Shown: piece after piece, positions 7,811 through 14,129 of the stretch
How positions within the stretch are numbered: position 1 is the stretch's first letter
Layout: every line of letters begins with the position of its first letter
DNA from: Bacteroidota bacterium
Lineage (GTDB): Bacteria; Bacteroidota; Bacteroidia; NS11-12g; UBA9320
DNA: 14,129 bases
Reading direction: 5' to 3'
Assembly (NCBI GenBank): GCA_947499775.1
Contig: CANMPY010000014.1
Coordinates: 1 to 14,129 of the forward strand
The notes under the pieces: model-generated
The model's input: the letters and a program-made list of their open reading frames with translations, nothing else
The model's database searches: none
Told to the model about the DNA's origin: nothing
Made by a program: the position numbers and the translations under genes

Positions 7811-7859
7811 ATAAGTAACTTATTAATAGTTATTTAATAAATTAAAGGGCACTTTAATT
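7811..7859. promoter_or_regulatory. Two adjacent perfect inverted repeats in the intergenic region
   Basis: ATAAGTAACTTAT (7811-7823) is a perfect palindrome with 6-bp arms around one base. AATTAAAG and CTTTAATT (7840-7847 and 7852-7859) form a second perfect inverted repeat with 8-bp arms around GGCA. They lie 135-183 bp upstream of the next start codon and are not followed by a T run. They could be operator sites, but some palindromes are expected by chance in AT-rich DNA. Confidence 0.35.
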
Positions 7860-7937
7860 CTGTAATTTGCTTACTGCATTTTTTGTAATTAACACTCTTG
7901 TCATGGTGTTTAATATTACGTCTCCGTTTGAATGCCA

Positions 7938-7979
7938 TACATTTGATAGAACGCACCCCTCTGATACACGGTTAGAGGG
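7938..7979 (+). promoter_or_regulatory. Possible -7 box followed by a leader hairpin
   Basis: TACATTTG (7938-7945) matches the TAnnTTTG consensus exactly, but no TTTG lies about 19 bp upstream. Starting near 7951, a transcript would open with a hairpin whose arms are CCCTCT (7957-7962) and AGAGGG (7974-7979) around an 11-nt loop. The hairpin ends 14 nt before the ATG at 7994. Such a leader stem could protect the mRNA or influence initiation. All of this is inferred from sequence alone. Confidence 0.35.
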
Positions 7980-7993
7980 AGTTTTAGTTTTAA

Positions 7994-8779
7994 ATGAATA
8001 TGAAAATACGGCGCACATTTATTCTATTATTTTCAGTCTTGATTGGGTTAAATTTAATGGCTCAAGCCATTTTAAATGCACCATATTCTTTTGATGATTT
8101 CACTAAACAAAACCCCATAAATACAGTAGAAGAACTAAATGTTTCCAATAGCACTATAGGGTTTAGTTATGCATTGAATGAAAGGGATAATTTGAAATTC
8201 CCAAATGAAATTAAACCCAAAATTAATGCAGATTATGTTTCAAAGGATATTTTAGCCGATTCAATTAACTCTTCACTGAATAGCAGTCTTTATTCTTCGA
8301 AAAGCAAATCAACTACAGATTTGGAAAAAGGGCCAAATAATGACCTCCCGCAAAGTGTGAGTGCCCTAAACCATACAGGTTTAAACACAAATGCCATTAG
8401 CAATAGTGAGGGAGAAAAAATGAAAGTTGAAAGGGGTAATAGCTTTTTGGATATGAGCAACATCATTTATTCGGAAGCCATTGACGTTACCAGAGTGGAA
8501 CCAGGCGAACTTGAAGATAATTCGAGCAATTGGGATTATTATATCATAGTGGGGGTATTTAAAAATAAAACCAATCTAAGAAACTATCAAAAATATTTAT
8601 TTGAAACGTTTAGTGAACCAACCCAAATGATGGTTAATCATCAAAATTATTACTACCTCTGGACCAAAAAAATTACCACTAATTCAGATGCTTCTACTGA
8701 AATCGAGCGTATTTCAAACTCAAGGTTTAAGAATTGCCTCGTTGGTAATCCATGGCTTTGGCGAGAGCCAAGGAAATAA
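7994..8779 (+). CDS. Secreted protein with a SPOR-like C-terminal domain
   Basis: A 261-aa protein. Residues 1-24 (RRTFILLFSVLIGLNLMAQ core) form a signal peptide. Residues 25-175 are low in recognisable motifs, polar and Ser/Asn-rich (SINSSLNSSLYSSKSKSTT), probably unstructured. Residues 180-255 begin NWDYYIIVGVFKNKTNLRNY and contain paired YYYLWTKK and IERISNSRF segments, resembling SPOR domains (YYVVVGAFxxxxNAxxL), which bind denuded peptidoglycan glycan strands. The ending GNPWLWREPRK recalls the PWIYK-like tails of envelope-associated Bacteroidota proteins. A periplasmic, peptidoglycan-associated role is plausible but unproved. A second in-frame ATG at 8000 is an equally acceptable start. 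It ends about 100 bp from the convergent cold-shock gene. Confidence 0.75.
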   Translation: MNMKIRRTFILLFSVLIGLNLMAQAILNAPYSFDDFTKQNPINTVEELNVSNSTIGFSYALNERDNLKFPNEIKPKINADYVSKDILADSINSSLNSSLYSSKSKSTTDLEKGPNNDLPQSVSALNHTGLNTNAISNSEGEKMKVERGNSFLDMSNIIYSEAIDVTRVEPGELEDNSSNWDYYIIVGVFKNKTNLRNYQKYLFETFSEPTQMMVNHQNYYYLWTKKITTNSDASTEIERISNSRFKNCLVGNPWLWREPRK

Positions 8780-8821
8780 TCAAAACCCATTCCTATTTAT
8801 TTTCTTTAACGTTTTGGGCAT

Positions 8822-8852
8822 AAAAAAAGCACCCGTTTGTGGCGGATGCTTT
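8822..8852 (-). terminator. Intrinsic terminator of the cold-shock gene
   Basis: On the minus strand the arms AAAGCATCCG (8852-8843) and CGGGTGCTTT (8835-8826) pair over ten positions with a single mismatch, around a 7-nt loop, and the arm runs into seven T (8828-8822). It lies 26 bp after the cold-shock stop codon. The same stem could also help stop plus-strand transcription from the gene ending at 8779, although the plus-strand T tract is poor. Confidence 0.8.
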
Positions 8853-8877
8853 ACTAATTTTGAATAGAAGAGGTTAT

Positions 8878-9072
8878 TTATCCTACTTTTACATTTACTG
8901 CATTGATACCTTTCTTACCTTGCTCAACTTCGAAGCTTACGGTATCATTCTCGCGAATGGTATCGATTAATCCTGAAGAATGAACGAAGATGTCAGCACC
9001 ACCATTGCTTGGTGAGATGAATCCGAAACCTTTTGTTTCATTGAAAAATTTAACTGTTCCTTGTTGTGACAT
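8878..9072 (-). CDS. Cold-shock domain protein, CspA family
   Basis: A 64-aa single cold-shock domain (five-strand OB fold) that binds single-stranded RNA or DNA and acts as an RNA chaperone. RNP1 is KGFGFI (residues 14-19) and RNP2 is DIFVH (27-31). The GTVKFFNETKGFGFI opening and the NAVNVKV ending are standard for the family. The length is typical for Bacteroidota Csp proteins. It is monocistronic, with a strong terminator downstream and 234 bp of AT-rich DNA upstream. Regulation through a structured leader is common in the family, but I cannot identify a convincing leader structure or promoter here. Whether it is cold-induced or constitutive cannot be told. Confidence 0.97.
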   Translation of the reverse strand: MSQQGTVKFFNETKGFGFISPSNGGADIFVHSSGLIDTIRENDTVSFEVEQGKKGINAVNVKVG

Positions 9073-9306
9073 ATTATTTAATATTTAAGTTTTAAAAGTG
9101 TAAAGGTAATTGAATAATCGATTAAAAAATGATTTTTTTTAAAAAGTGTAAAAATTACGTAAGAATAAAATCCAATTATGAGCCTTAACGGTCTTTAATA
9201 TGCTCTAATTTTCAATAACATAAGTATCAAAGATTGCGGTCATTTTATCGAATCATATAGGTGTGTGATATAATATTTCGGCTTACTTTGCATTCCTAAA
9301 CGTTAA

Positions 9307-10677
9307 ATGAAACGCCTTTTTATTTTATTGCTCCTGTTTACAACTACCTATCAATGTGTTAGGGCACAACGGTATTTTAACTTGAGTGGAAAGGTAACCG
9401 ATTCTACTGGACAATCAATCTCCGGTGCAAATATTCGATTGCGTAATGACAATTTTGGGACAGCAACAGATGACCAAGGCCTCTTTAAGCTTAAGCTCGA
9501 AGAAGGGTATTATGAAATCAGTATCTCGGCTGTTGGGTACACGAATCAAACTTTTAAGTCGCCAATAAATAAGGATTTAACCGTGATTTTTGTGCTTATT
9601 GAAAAACAGATATCCCTTAAAGAGATATCGGTTACCAAAAAACGATATGATCCTTCATTTGATATTATTCAAAACGTTATTGAGAATAGAAAAACCTTAA
9701 ATAGGGGATTAATAAATTATAAATGTTTCGGATATATAAAGGCATCTGATAAATTAATAGTGGATACTACTCGTAAAACGAATAGAGGAAAAGCGATAAG
9801 TAATCAACCTTTAAATATTGATTCGATTGAATTGGAGCTAAAAAATGTAACGCCCAGCATTCCAGAAATGAATTTTGCAGAAGTTGATTTTACGAAATAT
9901 TGGGGAGCTCCGCATAATATAAAAGAAGAACGATTAGGGGTTAGAGTATTAGGCGAAAAAAAAGCCTTGTATTTTATAAGTATTACCGAAGGCGAATTTG
10001 ATTTTTATAAGAATCAAGTTGATTTAGGAAAAATTTCCTCTGTAAAATTTATTTCACCTTTTAGTCCAGGAGCAAATGTGTCGTATAAGTATAAGTTTAT
10101 TGAATCGTATTATGTAGGCCAACGCAAAATATACCGAATTAAAATTATTCCACGCAAAATTGGCAATGCATTATTTGAAGGAGAAGTAGAAATTTATGAT
10201 AGCATTTGGGTTATTAAACAAGTGGATTTATCCGTTAATCCAAATCCATTAATTAGGTATAACTCCTTTCGTATTAAACAAAATTATGTGATAGCGAATG
10301 ATGGATTTGTTTATATCGAAAGTCAAAAGTTTACCTATACCAAGTCTGCCAAAAATGGACATCGTAAAGGAGAAACATCAGTAAACTATTTTGATTATAG
10401 CCCAAATCTTATACTGCCAAATCGGTTTTTTGGGAACGAGGTAAGTTATGTATTTGATTCGGCTTATGAGCGCGATGCAATTTGGTGGGATAGCAATCGT
10501 AGAGATTCGTTAAGTAAATCGGAAGCTACGTTTGTGCGCTATAGCGACAGCCTTCAAAGTATTAGAATGAGCAAAGGGTATTTAGATTCAATAGATGGGG
10601 TTTATAATAAATTAACTTTTTTGAAATTATTTTGGTGGGGGCAAGGCCATGTTAATCGAGAAAAAAATTGCGAATAA
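9307..10677 (+). CDS. DUF5686-type outer-membrane protein, N-terminal part (frameshifted)
   Basis: This frame encodes 456 aa. Residues 1-20 are a signal peptide (LFILLLLFTTTYQCVRAQ). Residues 25-110 (LSGKVTDSTGQSISGANIRL, GTATDDQGLFKLKL, YYEISISAVGY) form a carboxypeptidase-regulatory-like beta-sandwich, as found at the N-terminus of many Bacteroidota outer-membrane proteins. The remainder matches the periplasmic part of the DUF5686 family as I recall it. The frame ends in NCE and TAA at 10675-10677, just after a run of seven A (10661-10667). The continuation of the same protein lies in the next frame. Together the pieces would make about 827 aa, the usual size of the family. It is either a pseudogene, a sequencing or assembly error, or a gene read by ribosomal slippage. 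Confidence 0.85.
   Translation: MKRLFILLLLFTTTYQCVRAQRYFNLSGKVTDSTGQSISGANIRLRNDNFGTATDDQGLFKLKLEEGYYEISISAVGYTNQTFKSPINKDLTVIFVLIEKQISLKEISVTKKRYDPSFDIIQNVIENRKTLNRGLINYKCFGYIKASDKLIVDTTRKTNRGKAISNQPLNIDSIELELKNVTPSIPEMNFAEVDFTKYWGAPHNIKEERLGVRVLGEKKALYFISITEGEFDFYKNQVDLGKISSVKFISPFSPGANVSYKYKFIESYYVGQRKIYRIKIIPRKIGNALFEGEVEIYDSIWVIKQVDLSVNPNPLIRYNSFRIKQNYVIANDGFVYIESQKFTYTKSAKNGHRKGETSVNYFDYSPNLILPNRFFGNEVSYVFDSAYERDAIWWDSNRRDSLSKSEATFVRYSDSLQSIRMSKGYLDSIDGVYNKLTFLKLFWWGQGHVNREKNCE
10660..10668 (+). other. Frame break at an A7 run joining the two halves of the DUF5686-type gene
   Basis: In the first frame the codons read GAA AAA AAT TGC GAA TAA. Re-reading one base (-1 shift), or one additional A in the run, gives GAA AAA AAA TTG CGA, continuing directly into the second frame (LRINYAPI). 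The heptamer A AAA AAT has the X XXY YYZ form of a -1 slippery site. No strong downstream stem-loop or upstream Shine-Dalgarno-like stimulator is obvious, so a homopolymer indel is the simpler explanation. Confidence 0.85.
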
Positions 10678-11789
10678 ATTATGCACCCATAATAAGTATG
10701 CTACAACCCGGAAGTATAGGTGGATTTAGAGTAGGATATTATGCCACAATTAATAAAAAATTCGAGAATAGGCAATCTATCCGACTTAATCCCTATGCTC
10801 ATTATGGTTTTATTAATAACGATTTAAAAGGGTCTATTTTTTTTACACATCTCTATGACCCTGTAAAGCGTCAACGGTATTATGTATATGCAGCTCGCGA
10901 ATTTATGATGGTTAATCCGTTTGAAGCCTATATTAATATGTTTAGGCGCAGCAATTATTTTGATCAATCGCGCTTGCAACTCGGCCATGAATTTGAGGTG
11001 GTAAATGGAATGTATTTTAATACCTATATTACCTTTAGTGATAGACATGATTTGAGTAAATATAAATTTTGGCCTTATGCCGATTCAATTTTTAAAACCA
11101 ATAATATACCTATTGTATTTAATCCTCATAAATCGGTCGAAATGCGATTTACCCTAAGTTATACGCCAAAGCAACAGTATATTAGGGAGCCTAAGGAAAA
11201 AATAATATTGGGAAGTAAATATCCAACCTTTTCTATAGTATATAATCAAGGTGTAAAAGGACTTTTGAAAAGTGGAGTTGATTTTACATACCTTCAAGCA
11301 TCCATCAATCAATCGATTAATTTAGGGCGAATAGGGATTGGTAAATATTCGATAAGTACAGGCAAATTTTTCGATACCACCATATTGCCTATTGTTGATT
11401 ATAAGTACCAACGCCGAGGTGATCCATTTCTTCTCAGAAATCCTTTAGGGTCTTTTCAGCTTTTGCCTACAACATTCCCAACCTTTAATTGGTTTTTAGA
11501 AGCACATTATTGGCATGATTTTAATGGGTTTTTAACCAGTGGTGTTCCTTTATTAAAAAAGTTAGCCATCAATGCATCTGCAGGTTCATCACTTTTATAT
11601 ACCTATGAAAATAACGTAAAGCATATTGAGGTTTGTTATGGAATTAATAGGGTATTTAGGTTGCTTCGTTCTACCATTAAGATTGGGGTATATTATGCCA
11701 ATGGGTATAATAATAATGGCAATTTTTATCAAGGCTTTAAATTTTCGCTCGAAAATTATAATGTTCGAGATAATTCCTGGGCTTTTTAG
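10668..11789 (+). CDS. DUF5686-type outer-membrane protein, C-terminal barrel part (frameshifted)
   Basis: The second frame, 373 aa, has no start codon of its own that makes sense: the nominal start is a TTG inside the conserved protein, and the first ATG is at 10698. Its content is a beta-barrel: alternating polar and aromatic strands (GGFRVGYYATINKKFENRQS, YAHYGFINNDLKGSIFFTHL), family signatures such as YPTFSIVYNQGVKGLL, GKYSISTGKFF, FNGFLTSGVPLLKKL, and a C-terminal aromatic residue in NSWAF, as expected for BAM-assembled barrels. The sequence after the break shows no further stops or decay, which argues for a recent mutation or a sequencing error. The gene ends overlapping by 4 bp the convergent DUF3995 gene. 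Confidence 0.85.
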   Translation: MRINYAPIISMLQPGSIGGFRVGYYATINKKFENRQSIRLNPYAHYGFINNDLKGSIFFTHLYDPVKRQRYYVYAAREFMMVNPFEAYINMFRRSNYFDQSRLQLGHEFEVVNGMYFNTYITFSDRHDLSKYKFWPYADSIFKTNNIPIVFNPHKSVEMRFTLSYTPKQQYIREPKEKIILGSKYPTFSIVYNQGVKGLLKSGVDFTYLQASINQSINLGRIGIGKYSISTGKFFDTTILPIVDYKYQRRGDPFLLRNPLGSFQLLPTTFPTFNWFLEAHYWHDFNGFLTSGVPLLKKLAINASAGSSLLYTYENNVKHIEVCYGINRVFRLLRSTIKIGVYYANGYNNNGNFYQGFKFSLENYNVRDNSWAF

Positions 11790-12217
11790 AAAAAGGATAA
11801 AGTCAATAAGGCGCAGATAGCAACTAATAAGCACATTGGACTATATATGTATGTATCCATTTTGGCAAATGCATCGTCATTATATTGTTTTGTAAATCCT
11901 TTATATTGGAATAACCCAATAGCTCTTAACATGAAAATAATGGCAATGCACCACGTTCCCAATCGAATAAATGTATTGGATATAAAAGCCGCAAATATTC
12001 CAGTTTGTGCTAGTGTTATTAGTGTCATTGTAATCAATACAATAAGGGTAGCAAATAGGTTTAAGGGTTTAGGTTTTTTAACTCTTTTACTTTGGTGTGA
12101 ATTTTGATGGAAAGCAATTTTTAAGCCTAATTTTCCTCCCATAAGCCAATATAAATATAAGGTGCTTAATGCCATTAACACACTTAAGTTAAAAAGTATG
12201 GGAAACAAAATACTCAT
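11786..12217 (-). CDS. DUF3995 family membrane protein
   Basis: A 143-aa protein with four predicted transmembrane helices at about 2-27, 53-75, 81-100 and 122-142. The signatures YLYWLMGGKLGLK near residues 21-33 and RAIGLFQYKGF followed by AKMDTYIYSPMCLLVA match what I recall of DUF3995 (small four-helix membrane proteins of unknown function). The ATG at 12217 is preferred over an in-frame TTG at 12238, since the hydrophobic first helix begins right after it. The stop overlaps the tail of the convergent barrel gene. Upstream lies the murF-alr gene on the same strand, 80 bp away, so cotranscription is possible. Confidence 0.8.
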   Translation of the reverse strand: MSILFPILFNLSVLMALSTLYLYWLMGGKLGLKIAFHQNSHQSKRVKKPKPLNLFATLIVLITMTLITLAQTGIFAAFISNTFIRLGTWCIAIIFMLRAIGLFQYKGFTKQYNDDAFAKMDTYIYSPMCLLVAICALLTLSFF

Positions 12218-12297
12218 AAGGCCAATACAAGTATACAAAAATTAGGGCGTATACCACTGCATTTTTTTTAGCAGGGATTATTTAAAAGGTCCTAAAC

Positions 12298-14129
12298 TTA
12301 TTCGTACCAATAAACCCTTTTTACCCTTGAAGAAATGGATGTTAGCACTTCATAGGGAATTGTTCCAAGGTTAATAGCCATATCTTCGATAGATAATTCT
12401 TGACCAAAAATCAAAACCTCATCTCCTTCTTGGCATTCAATATTGGTAATATCGGCCATAAACATGTCCATGCATATTTTACCTACGGTTGGTGCTTTTT
12501 TGCCATTTATTAATATATGCCAATTTCCATTGCTTAATTTTCGGTTAAAGCCATCTGCATATCCAATGGCAATAATGGCAATACGTCTATCTGTTTTACT
12601 TTTAGAATCTAATCCATAACTAATTCCTTCGCCAGCCTTTATGGTTTTTATTTGAGAAATATAGGATTTGAGGCTTCCAGCTTCGCAAAGTTTCGTTCTG
12701 TTATAATCAGATGGGTCTATCCCATGTAAGCCTATTCCTAGCCGTATCATATCAAATATTCCTTCAGGGAAATGCAATGCACCTGCGCTATTCAAAATGT
12801 GCAGAATGGGTTGGTTTGGTAATTTTTTTGATAAGATATCGGCCGAATATTTAAATAACTTAATTTGATCTTTCGTATAATCTCTTAAATTTTTTTCATC
12901 GCTCCCCGCCAAGTGGCTAAAAATACTCTTAACCTCTATAATAGGATGCTTTAGTATTTCATTACACAATTGCTCAAGATCATGAGGAGCAAACCCTAAG
13001 CGATGCATTCCGGTATCAATTTCGATATGCATTCCGTAATTGCTACCCCCATCGTTTTCACAGGCTTTAATAAATGCGTGCAACACACTAAAACTATAGA
13101 TTTCAGGTTCTAGTTGGTATTCAAACATGGTATCAAAGACCCTTTCATCAGGATTCATAACCATAATAGGCTTTGTTATGCCTTTTTGTCGTAAAGCTAC
13201 ACCTTCATCAGTATAGGCCACTGCCAAATAATCTACCCCATCGTCTTGTAATAATTTTGCCACTTCAAAACTACCCGAACCATAGGAATAGGCCTTAACC
13301 ATACCCATGGTTTTAGTGTGTTTGGGCACTAATGATTTAAAATATCTGAAATTGGCTTCAATAGCCGATAGGTTTATTTCGAATCGGGTTTGATGAGATT
13401 GTTTTTCAAGCAATTTAACAACCTTTTCCAATCCGAAATTTCTAGCCCCCTTTAATAATATGGTTTCATTTTTAAAGGATTTTAGTTCAAATTTGGAAAG
13501 AAAATTTTCAGTGGTGGGATAAAAGATTTTATTCGGAATATGGATAAGGGCTGCATGAGCATTTAGTTCAGAACCAATGCCAATAAAACGAGTAATTCCT
13601 TTGGCAGTCAAAATAGAATTTACCATGGAATAAAGTTCAGCGGATGTTTTTTCGGTTTGTAAAATATCCGTTAAAATAACTGTTCGGTTTCTTGAATTCT
13701 CTTGGCGTGTAATTAAATCAACCGAAATTTCTAATGATTTAATATCTGAATTATATGTGTCGTTTATTAATACCGTGTTATTAATGCCTTCAATTTTTTG
13801 AAGCCGCATTTCTACAGGCTGCAATTCAGATAATTTTTTAAATATAAATTTGGGTTCAAATCCTAAATGCAAAGCGGTAAGCAAGCAGGTGGCCGAATTC
13901 TCGACCGATGCTAAATCATCAAAGGGTATGCTATAAACGTAAGTAAAGCCTTTGTATACCGCCCTTATTTTTTTGTCGGGTAATGGGGTAATAAATAAAT
14001 TGGCGGTTTTGCTAGTCAAACTCCATGTGAGCAGCTCTCGTGTAGGATTGTCCTGTTTCCAATTGCGTAAAAATTCACCCACTTCATAGTTGCCTTCTTT
14101 GGCAATCAGCACCTTACAATTTTCAAATA
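12298..14129 (-). CDS. Bifunctional MurF ligase / alanine racemase fusion (C-terminal part, cut by the window edge)
   Basis: The frame is open through 14129, so the N-terminus lies outside the window; 610 residues are visible. Counting from the GTG at 14112, residues 1-235 are the end of a Mur ligase: central-domain tail, NDTYNSD (117-123, the conserved Tyr-Asn segment) and KGARNFGLEKVV (221-232). MurF adds D-Ala-D-Ala to the UDP-MurNAc-tripeptide. Residues 243-604 are a complete alanine racemase: MVKAYSYGSG with the PLP lysine at 273, HLAG and HILNSAGA, RLGIGLHGID, and GISYGLD with the second catalytic base Tyr499, then VGKICMDM. It converts L-Ala to D-Ala. This fusion is characteristic of Bacteroidota and links D-Ala supply to its use. 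The MurF P-loop is expected upstream and cannot be checked here. In fused proteins the MurF half is sometimes degenerate; the visible part looks intact. Confidence 0.95.
   Translation of the reverse strand, partial: FENCKVLIAKEGNYEVGEFLRNWKQDNPTRELLTWSLTSKTANLFITPLPDKKIRAVYKGFTYVYSIPFDDLASVENSATCLLTALHLGFEPKFIFKKLSELQPVEMRLQKIEGINNTVLINDTYNSDIKSLEISVDLITRQENSRNRTVILTDILQTEKTSAELYSMVNSILTAKGITRFIGIGSELNAHAALIHIPNKIFYPTTENFLSKFELKSFKNETILLKGARNFGLEKVVKLLEKQSHQTRFEINLSAIEANFRYFKSLVPKHTKTMGMVKAYSYGSGSFEVAKLLQDDGVDYLAVAYTDEGVALRQKGITKPIMVMNPDERVFDTMFEYQLEPEIYSFSVLHAFIKACENDGGSNYGMHIEIDTGMHRLGFAPHDLEQLCNEILKHPIIEVKSIFSHLAGSDEKNLRDYTKDQIKLFKYSADILSKKLPNQPILHILNSAGALHFPEGIFDMIRLGIGLHGIDPSDYNRTKLCEAGSLKSYISQIKTIKAGEGISYGLDSKSKTDRRIAIIAIGYADGFNRKLSNGNWHILINGKKAPTVGKICMDMFMADITNIECQEGDEVLIFGQELSIEDMAINLGTIPYEVLTSISSRVKRVYWYE

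Noticed and set aside
7867..8094. Short plus-strand frame encoding 75 aa upstream of and overlapping the SPOR-like gene
   Set aside because: It overlaps the signal-peptide region of a better-supported gene in another frame, contains the leader hairpin, and shows no domain, signal or family likeness.
9283..9290. TTACTTTG as a -7 promoter box for the DUF5686-type gene
   Set aside because: It differs from TAnnTTTG at the second position and has no TTTG at the expected upstream spacing, so support is too weak to list.
12241..12275. Terminator-like CTGC/GCAG arms around an A/T run downstream of murF-alr
   Set aside because: The stem is only four base pairs and the A/T run lies in the loop rather than after the stem.

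Overview
The window looks like a chromosomal segment of an AT-rich member of the Bacteroidota, probably from the Sphingobacteriia/Chitinophagia/Cytophagia side. Supporting signs: a fused MurF-alanine racemase gene, a DUF5686-type outer-membrane protein with an N-terminal carboxypeptidase-regulatory-like domain, a secreted M43 metalloprotease with a type IX secretion (T9SS) C-terminal sorting domain, an asparaginyl-tRNA synthetase of the type used by that phylum, and promoter-like TAnnTTTG boxes, one with a TTTG box 19 bp upstream. The phylum call is inference from gene content; no rRNA or tRNA gene is visible.

Layout. Positions 1-409 carry no convincing gene but hold four tandem 33-bp repeat units (275-400). 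On the minus strand follow a kelch-like, single-pass membrane protein of unknown function (410-1687) and asnS (1852-3366). A 75-bp divergent intergenic region with a perfect 17-bp palindrome separates asnS from a plus-strand run: rpoN (sigma-54, 3442-4956), a polytopic membrane protein (4967-5632), a PaaG-like enoyl-CoA hydratase/isomerase (5622-6404) and, after 49 bp, the M43 protease (6454-7734). The first three are packed with a 10-bp gap and an 11-bp overlap and are probably cotranscribed. A structured intergenic region of about 260 bp precedes a secreted protein with a SPOR-like C-terminus (7994-8779). It converges on a minus-strand cold-shock protein gene (8878-9072), which has a good intrinsic terminator. 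A DUF5686-type outer-membrane protein follows on the plus strand, split into two overlapping frames at a run of seven A (9307-10677 and 10668-11789). Last, on the minus strand, come a DUF3995 membrane protein (11786-12217) and the C-terminal part of murF-alr (12298 to the window edge).

How the genes relate. The window mixes housekeeping functions (tRNA charging, sigma-54 transcription, peptidoglycan precursor synthesis with D-alanine supply, cold-shock RNA binding) with cell-envelope and secretion functions (T9SS cargo, outer-membrane barrel, SPOR-like protein). Nothing ties them into one pathway. I see no defence system, prophage, insertion sequence, CRISPR array or biosynthetic cluster. The points most worth a second look are the frameshifted DUF5686 gene, the 33-bp tandem repeat, the palindrome between asnS and rpoN, the inverted repeats before position 7994, and the domain combination of the kelch-like protein.
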